Source: Ruminiclostridium cellulolyticum H10 (GTDB lineage: Bacteria; Bacillota; Clostridia; Acetivibrionales; DSM-1351). From it: 64,000 bases of DNA. The notes beneath the pieces are model-generated. The model did not search any database. It saw only the letters and a program-made list of their open reading frames with translations, and was not told the DNA's origin. Positions 59,343 to 64,000 of this stretch are shown piece by piece. The position numbers were made by a program, and so were the translations under genes. Each line of letters starts with the position of its first letter. The first letter of the stretch is position 1. The DNA lies in assembly GCF_000022065.1 (NCBI RefSeq), contig NC_011898.1:823501-887500 (forward strand). The letters are read 5' to 3'.

Positions 59343-60626
59343 ATGAATTGTACACAAAACAATAAGTTAATGCAAATCACACCTGAAACAATGGTGGTTG
59401 GAGTAGATATCGGTAGCGAGGTCCACTTCGCCAGGGCTTTTGATTTCAGAGGATTTGAATTTTCTAAAAGAGCATTTAGGTTTGAGAATACAAGAGAGGG
59501 TTTCAATGCCTTTGATATTTGGGTTACAGACCTGATGAAGAGAAATCAAAAGACAAAAACATTCGTAGGAATGGAGCCCACCGGGCATTACTGGTATGGG
59601 TTTGGAAGTCACTTGCAGAACATGGGTGTAGAGTTTGGTATGGTTAATCCTTACCATGTAAAACGCTCAAAGGAACTAGATGATAACACCCCAAGCAAGC
59701 ATGACCGTAAAGATCCAAAAACGATTGCAATGCTAGTCAAGGACGGAAGATATCTAATACCGTACATGCCTGAAGGTGTATATCGAGAAATAAGAAATCT
59801 GATGGAATTACGCAGGCAAAATGTTGTGCAGTTGATTAGCATACAAAATAGAGTAAAACGATGGTTAGCAATATACTTTCCTGAGTTTAGTACTGTTTTC
59901 AAGAAATGGACTGGAAAGGCGGCGTTGCTTACACTGAAGCATTTTCCTACTCCACAGGCAGTAATTAAAACAGGTGAGGAAAAAATAGTAGCAACATGGA
60001 AAGAGGAAGTCAAAAGAGCGGTTGGACATAAACATGCCCAGAAGCTCATAAAAGCAGCAGAAGAATCCATTGGACTAAAGCATGGTCTGGAATCAGCAGT
60101 TCTGGAGATTGAAACTCTTCTAGACGAATATATGATTCATGGTCACAGGCTTGAGCTGATAATGCAAAAAGTAGAAGCACAAGTAAAAGAAATTCCGAGT
60201 GCAAGTATGCTTTTAGGTATAAAAGGAATAGGAATTGTAGCTGTGGCAGGGTTCTTAGGTGCTGTAGGAGATATTAGTAGATTTGATGCTCCAGAGCAAA
60301 TAGTAAAACTATTTGGGTTAAACCTAAGAGAAAACAGCTCTGGCAAGCATCAAGGCAAAACAACAATAACCAGAAGGGGACGCTCTGACGGCAGATATGC
60401 CATATTTCAAGCAGTATTGCCATTAGTAGCTAGAAACCCTGAATTTAGGCAGTTGCACCTATACTACATTAATAGAGATAACAAGCCACTTAAGAAAATG
60501 CAGTCAATAGTAGCCTTATGCGGCAAGTTGATAAGAGTATTTTATGCAATACTAAAAACAGGTAGCCACTATGATGCTGAAAAGATGATGAACGATATTA
60601 AAAGACCAATGATGAAGGCAGCATAG
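59343..60626 (+). CDS. IS110-family transposase (bridge-RNA-guided type)
   Basis: 427 aa. The N-terminal RuvC-like DEDD domain (about 15-170: VVGVDIGSEVHFARA, FVGMEPTGHYW, HDRKDPKTIAML) supplies the acidic residues. The C-terminal Transposase_20 domain (about 290-390: LLGIKGIGIVAVAGFLGAVG, SGKHQGKTTITRRGRSDGRYAI) holds the catalytic serine region. Length is complete. The start is the ATG with GGAGG upstream. IS110 recombinases are known to use a structured RNA from a non-coding end to specify donor and target. The gene runs on the same strand as the neighbouring cellulase genes. Confidence 0.94.
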   Translation: MNCTQNNKLMQITPETMVVGVDIGSEVHFARAFDFRGFEFSKRAFRFENTREGFNAFDIWVTDLMKRNQKTKTFVGMEPTGHYWYGFGSHLQNMGVEFGMVNPYHVKRSKELDDNTPSKHDRKDPKTIAMLVKDGRYLIPYMPEGVYREIRNLMELRRQNVVQLISIQNRVKRWLAIYFPEFSTVFKKWTGKAALLTLKHFPTPQAVIKTGEEKIVATWKEEVKRAVGHKHAQKLIKAAEESIGLKHGLESAVLEIETLLDEYMIHGHRLELIMQKVEAQVKEIPSASMLLGIKGIGIVAVAGFLGAVGDISRFDAPEQIVKLFGLNLRENSSGKHQGKTTITRRGRSDGRYAIFQAVLPLVARNPEFRQLHLYYINRDNKPLKKMQSIVALCGKLIRVFYAILKTGSHYDAEKMMNDIKRPMMKAA

Positions 60627-60639
60627 CCTACTGATTTGA

Positions 60640-60950
60640 GGACTATGCCATAAAGAATCTGAAACCAATGACTGCGAGTAACGGATATATGGTAAGAAAA
60701 AGTGATGTTTAAAGTGTATCGATTAGTTTTAGAAGAGCATTGACAATTGAGAGCCGGGATAGTCAGGTTGAATATTTTCCATTAGGGCACGACCCAGTTT
60801 AGGAGCATGACTGACATTCCACCTCTGGACAAGACAGGACGAAGGAATTTAGGGCATGACCCAGTGAGACATAGGAGGTTTGTCGCCAGAGACATGTGGA
60901 AGCCATTGGCGTGATAGCAAAAAACAAGCGCAGTCTAGCCGAAGGCTAAC
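60640..60950 (+). ncRNA. Candidate bridge RNA region 3' of the IS110-family transposase
   Basis: Non-coding, with a 17-bp motif TTAGGGCAYGACCCAGT in two copies (60782-60798 and 60849-60865), each able to form GGG/CCC, plus stems CGCCA/TGGCG (60884-60911), TAGCC/GGCTA (60936-60948) and AGTATAAT/ATTATACT (60952-60972). One copy abuts TTTAGGAGCAT, which also occurs at the left side of the element, as expected of a guide matching donor or target sequence. The rest up to 61077 shows nothing more. A bridge RNA is inferred from family knowledge, not shown. Confidence 0.45.
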
Positions 60951-61077
60951 CAGTATAATCCAGTATTATACTAATACAGAATATTTATCCAAATAACGCT
61001 CTCGGGTTGATATGAAATTCTAAGATTAAGCGAGATAATACGAGTAAATGAAAGATATTATAAGGAGGTAAGGTTGG

Positions 61078-63018
61078 ATGGGTTTATTAACTTCTGAAAG
61101 AAAGGGAAAAACAAAAGCAAGAATTGCATGCTTTTTTATAAGTGGTATTCTTGCAACATCCGGGTGTATTATCCCCGGAAATTTTAATCAAAATGTATAT
61201 GCGGCAAGTACATCTCCCGGGGATTATCAGCAGGATTCCCGCATACGTCTCAACTCTATCGGTTACCTTCCCGAAGCCGAGAAAAAAGCAACAATCGCAG
61301 CCTCAAGCAGTGAATTTATTGTAGTAAATTCAAGCGGAACAGCTGTTCTCACAAGTAGAACTACATCTGCTTATAATACTGATACTAGTGAGCAGGTTAA
61401 CATTGCTGATTTTTCATCGGTAAAGACGGAGGGAAGTTACACCTTGCTGGTGCCGGGAATAGGTAAGAGTGTAACATTCAAAATTGATAAAAACATTTAC
61501 GCGAATCCCTTTAAAACAGCTATGCTAGGAATGTACCTCTGGCGCTGCGGGACGTCAGTTTCCGCAACTCATAACGGTAATGTATTCTCTCATGAGACTT
61601 GTCATACCAAAGATGCATATACAGACTATATCAATGGTCAGCATAGCATAAAGGATGGTGGAAAGGGCTGGCACGATGCCGGGGATTACAATAAATATGT
61701 TGTAAATGCCGGTATTACAGTAGGTTCCATGTTTTTTGCATGGGAGCAGTTTAAAGACCAAATAAAAGAAATTTCCTTGACAATGCCGGAGAGTAACAAT
61801 TCAATGCCGGACTATTTGGATGAACTGAAATATGAAACCGATTGGCTTTTAACCATGCAATATCCCGACGGAAGCGGGAAGGTAAGCCATAAGCTGTCTA
61901 CCAAAGACTTTGGTGGATTTGTGCTACCTGAAAAAGAAACTACGGACAGGTTTTTCACTCCATGGGGAAGTGCTGCAACAGCAGACTTTGTTGCTATGAT
62001 GGCAATGGCTTCAAGAGCATTCCGGCCGTATGATGCAGCATATGCCGACAAATGTATTGCTGCCGCAAAAGTCAGTTATGCATTTTTGAAAGCAAATCCT
62101 TGGAATACAAAACCTGATCAAAGCGGTTTTACTACCGGTGCTTATGATACCACAGATACTGACGACAGACTTTGGGCAGCTGCAGAGATGTGGGAAACTC
62201 TTGGAGACAGCAGTTACCTGGCAGATTTTGAAGCGAGTGCAAATACCTTTACCAAGAAAATTGACGTTGATTTCGATTGGGGAAATGTAAATAATCTTGG
62301 AATGTTTACATACCTGTTGTCTGAGAGGAGCGGAAAAAATCCTGCACTTTATAATACAATTAAGAGTGCATTGATTTCTGCAGCTGACAGTATCGTTGCT
62401 ATTGCTGACGGACACGGTTATGGAAGACCACTAGGAGCTACCTATTACTGGGGCTGCAACGGTACCGTAGCACGACAGACCATGATTCTTAATATTGCGA
62501 ATAAGCTATCACCAAAGTCCGAGTATGTTAATACATCTCTGGATGCATTAAACTTCCTGTTTGGTAGAAACTATTATAATCGTTCCTTTGTTACAGGCCT
62601 TGGCCTAAACCCTCCAATGAATCCACATGACAGACGTTCAGGTGGTGATTCCTTAAAAGATCCTTGGCCCGGGTATTTAGTAGGTGGTGGTTGGCCGGGA
62701 GCCAAAGACTGGACGGATAATCAGGATAGTTATGAGACCAATGAGATTGCAATCAATTGGAATGGTGCATTGATTTATGCTTTGGCTGCATCTCTTGACA
62801 CCATGTCTGATACTCCTGATGTACTATCCGGAGATATAAATATGGATGGAAAAGTGGATGCTATTGATTATGCATTGCTGAAACAGAGCATATTAGGTTT
62901 GGCCAATTTAACAGGGGATGCATTGAGACTTGCTGATGTAAACCATGATAATACAGTCGATGCTTTGGATCTATCAGTTTTAAAACAGTATTTATTAGGT
63001 AAGATTACAAACTTATAA
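61078..63018 (+). CDS. Cellulase, Ig-GH9-dockerin
   Basis: 646 aa. Signal sequence (about 1-42), an N-terminal Ig-like module (about 52-140, IRLNSIGYLPEAEKKATIAA), GH9 about 145-575 (KGWHDAGDYNKYVVNAG with Tyr-Asn-Lys in place of His-x-Lys; NPPMNPHDRRSGGD; YETNEIAINWN with proton-donor Glu), and a dockerin (DINMDGKVDAID, DVNHDNTVDALD). This Ig-GH9 architecture resembles Cel9E but without CBM4. It follows the IS110 element by about 450 nt of non-coding DNA and has AAGGAGG before the ATG. If originally cotranscribed with the mannanase and GH9-CBM3c genes, the insertion may have changed its expression. Confidence 0.94.
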   Translation: MGLLTSERKGKTKARIACFFISGILATSGCIIPGNFNQNVYAASTSPGDYQQDSRIRLNSIGYLPEAEKKATIAASSSEFIVVNSSGTAVLTSRTTSAYNTDTSEQVNIADFSSVKTEGSYTLLVPGIGKSVTFKIDKNIYANPFKTAMLGMYLWRCGTSVSATHNGNVFSHETCHTKDAYTDYINGQHSIKDGGKGWHDAGDYNKYVVNAGITVGSMFFAWEQFKDQIKEISLTMPESNNSMPDYLDELKYETDWLLTMQYPDGSGKVSHKLSTKDFGGFVLPEKETTDRFFTPWGSAATADFVAMMAMASRAFRPYDAAYADKCIAAAKVSYAFLKANPWNTKPDQSGFTTGAYDTTDTDDRLWAAAEMWETLGDSSYLADFEASANTFTKKIDVDFDWGNVNNLGMFTYLLSERSGKNPALYNTIKSALISAADSIVAIADGHGYGRPLGATYYWGCNGTVARQTMILNIANKLSPKSEYVNTSLDALNFLFGRNYYNRSFVTGLGLNPPMNPHDRRSGGDSLKDPWPGYLVGGGWPGAKDWTDNQDSYETNEIAINWNGALIYALAASLDTMSDTPDVLSGDINMDGKVDAIDYALLKQSILGLANLTGDALRLADVNHDNTVDALDLSVLKQYLLGKITNL

Positions 63019-63034
63019 TTTGAAAGGTTTTTGA

Positions 63035-63078
63035 AAATGCAACCAGGAGTGAAGAAATCGCTCCTGATTGCATTTTTA
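63035..63078 (+). terminator. Rho-independent terminator after the Ig-GH9 gene
   Basis: AAATGCAACCAGGAG / CTCCTGATTGCATTT (one mismatch), 3' T-rich tail. Confidence 0.85.
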
Positions 63079-63090
63079 TCTGTATATGCC

Positions 63091-63136
63091 TCAACAGCAT
63101 AGTTAGCCATCAGCCATTACCCCGCGGTGCTGTTGA
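63091..63136. repeat. Inverted repeat TCAACAGCA / TGCTGTTGA
   Basis: Nine perfect pairs separated by 28 nt, between two transcription units; may be a second transcript-end hairpin or old element end. Confidence 0.4.
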
Positions 63137-63208
63137 TTTGCATTTTTTCATAAAAATTCCTCTTTAAAGGTTGTTTTACTACGAAGAGGAGTTTTTGCAG
63201 TCAAATTA

Positions 63209-63412
63209 CTACTGTTGATTTAATTCATTTCCTTGACTTACATAGTTTAATCTGCTATTTAAATATTGAAGATGCTTTTCCAAGTCGCTGCTCAATTCAT
63301 TATACATCTGTTTTGCAGATTGATCCTGAGTAGACTCAGACATTACTTTATAAGTTCCTTTTGCAGCTTCGCAAGCAGCAACTGCTTTTTGTAAATCGCT
63401 TTGTACAGTCAT
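63209..63412 (-). CDS. DUF1657 domain miniprotein
   Basis: 67 aa, mostly helical: MTVQSDLQKAVAACEAAKGT, then QDQSAKQMYNELSSDLEKHL, then YLNSRLNYV. Sequence order and length match the DUF1657 family of small Firmicute proteins, often linked with sporulation. A GGAGAGGTG site lies 7 nt upstream on the minus strand. It is monocistronic. Role unknown. Confidence 0.88.
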   Translation of the reverse strand: MTVQSDLQKAVAACEAAKGTYKVMSESTQDQSAKQMYNELSSDLEKHLQYLNSRLNYVSQGNELNQQ

Positions 63413-63671
63413 CTATATCACCTCTCCTTCGACAAATAATATTGTAACCACGAATTAATTTTAGAATACAGAAATTAAGTAAACAAATATTGGATTCATG
63501 CTAAACCAAGTATAGACTAAGCACGGAAAATTAGAAAAATTGTGTAAACAGCTTACTGATTGCTAAATACTTCAAAAAATTGTATTTCAGTGTAACAACT
63601 AGAATTGTAATGAATAATATAGCATAAAGTGAACAAATTAATTTCTTGACTATTTATAGTCCATAAGTACG

Positions 63672-63700
63672 TTGATAAGGAAATACGATGATGATATACT
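63672..63700 (+). promoter_or_regulatory. Tandem promoter P1 at right edge
   Basis: TTGATA (63672-63677), 17 nt, TATACT (63695-63700). Reads rightward out of the window, toward the structured region at 63818-64000. Confidence 0.55.
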
Positions 63701-63782
63701 AACCAAGCTGTCTCGAAAGACAACATTTTAAATTGTTTAAGGTAATATGAAAATTACCAAAAACTGAAAGTTAAAAAAGGTG

Positions 63783-63811
63783 TTGACAACATGACAGCAA
63801 AGTGTTAATAT
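63783..63811 (+). promoter_or_regulatory. Tandem promoter P2 at right edge (consensus -35)
   Basis: TTGACA (63783-63788), 17 nt, TAATAT (63806-63811): one of the best sigma-A matches in the window. It is 111 bp downstream of P1. Confidence 0.75.
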
Positions 63812-63817
63812 AAATAA

Positions 63818-64000
63818 GCTGCTTGCGGCAAGCAAACAGCAAAAACCTTGCAAAGCAGTTATATTGATGCATACAAGGTTCAAATTGATAGATGCGAGCA
63901 GTACAAGGAAGATGAATTTTTGAGCAACGGAGTTTACTATGGTAAATGAGTAGTGCAGGAAAGAAATCTGACGAAGTAATGCGAAGTATATATCAATTTG
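63818..64000 (+). ncRNA. Structured untranslated RNA, truncated by the window edge
   Basis: Downstream of P2 there is no ORF but several stems: GCTTG/CAAGC near 63830, ACCTTG (63845-63850)/CAAGGT (63874-63879), a TTTAC/GTAAA hairpin near 63935, and a closing long-range pairing CAAATTGATA (63881-63890) / TATCAATTTG (63991-64000) that ends exactly at the window edge. It may be an rRNA-operon leader (tandem promoters favour this), a riboswitch or a free ncRNA. No known class was recognised. Confidence 0.5.

Larger units (their letters stand above)
59219..60980 (+). mobile_element. IS110-family insertion sequence (IS110/IS1111 group)
   Basis: One DEDD transposase gene, no terminal inverted repeats found by eye, and a long non-coding stretch after the gene (60627-61077) with strong internal structure. 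TTTAGGAGCAT occurs at 59219-59229 and again at 60798-60808. This may mark the two ends, in which case the element is about 1.58 kb; alternatively the 3' non-coding part extends to about 60980. It lies between two cellulosomal GH9 genes. Confidence 0.7.

Noticed and set aside
59147..59506. 119-codon reverse frame overlapping the IS110 left side
   Set aside because: Antisense to the transposase start and cel9 end; hydrophobic by base composition only.

Overview
The window comes from a mesophilic, low-GC, cellulosome-producing clostridium. The scaffoldin layout (CBM3a, X2, seven near-identical cohesins, X2, eighth cohesin), the gene order cipC-cel48F-cel8C-cel9G-cel9E-orfX-cel9H-cel9J-man5K-cel9M-rgl11Y-cel5N and the protein sequences match what I know of Ruminiclostridium (Clostridium) cellulolyticum, most likely H10 or a very close strain. 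That identification is from memory, not from a search.

Layout. (1) 1-7.1 kb: conserved housekeeping block trmD (3' part), rplS with a leader hairpin, lepB, rbgA, rnhB, a FliK-like and an FlhB-tail-like protein, yraN, and an M19 dipeptidase. (2) 7.1-13.7 kb: single metabolic and envelope genes: class I aminotransferase, purB behind a PurR-type box pair, a GntR regulator, a class A beta-lactamase-fold protein, a DedA protein, a DUF1540 miniprotein. (3) 13.75-14.77 kb: about 1 kb of AT-rich regulatory DNA with a sigma-A-type promoter about 640 nt before cipC, two cre-like sites and a terminator-like hairpin just before the gene. (4) 14.8-40.6 kb: the cip-cel operon, twelve same-strand genes, many separated by strong hairpins, with a fossil half-dockerin between cel9M and rgl11Y. 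(5) 40.7-50 kb: LysR, SGNH hydrolase, CwlD amidase, metallophosphoesterase, a copper pair (HMA-membrane-cupredoxin fusion plus CopA), and a c-di-AMP riboswitch in front of an SH3b-NlpC/P60 wall hydrolase. (6) 50-63 kb: an IS200-type element, hcp, then a satellite cellulosome cluster (GH11 xylanase, PrsA-like foldase on the other strand, GH26 mannanase, GH9-CBM3c cellulase, an IS110-family element, an Ig-GH9 cellulase). (7) 63.2-64 kb: a DUF1657 miniprotein and, at the edge, two tandem strong promoters reading into a structured untranslated RNA.

How it works together. CipC binds cellulose through CBM3a and has eight type I cohesins. Fifteen enzymes in the window carry the matching dockerin: GH48, GH8, GH5 (two), GH9 (seven), PL11, GH11, GH26 and the last Ig-GH9 are represented. 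OrfX is a membrane-anchored single cohesin. The order, short spacers and lack of clear internal promoters fit one long transcript whose product ratios are set after transcription at the intergenic hairpins.

Most of the protein content is known biology. The less explained signals are: the attenuator-like element with an orphan ribosome-binding site in the cipC leader, the dockerin relic, the non-coding 3' region of the IS110 element (candidate bridge RNA), the structured RNA at the right edge, and the PurBox pair upstream of purB.
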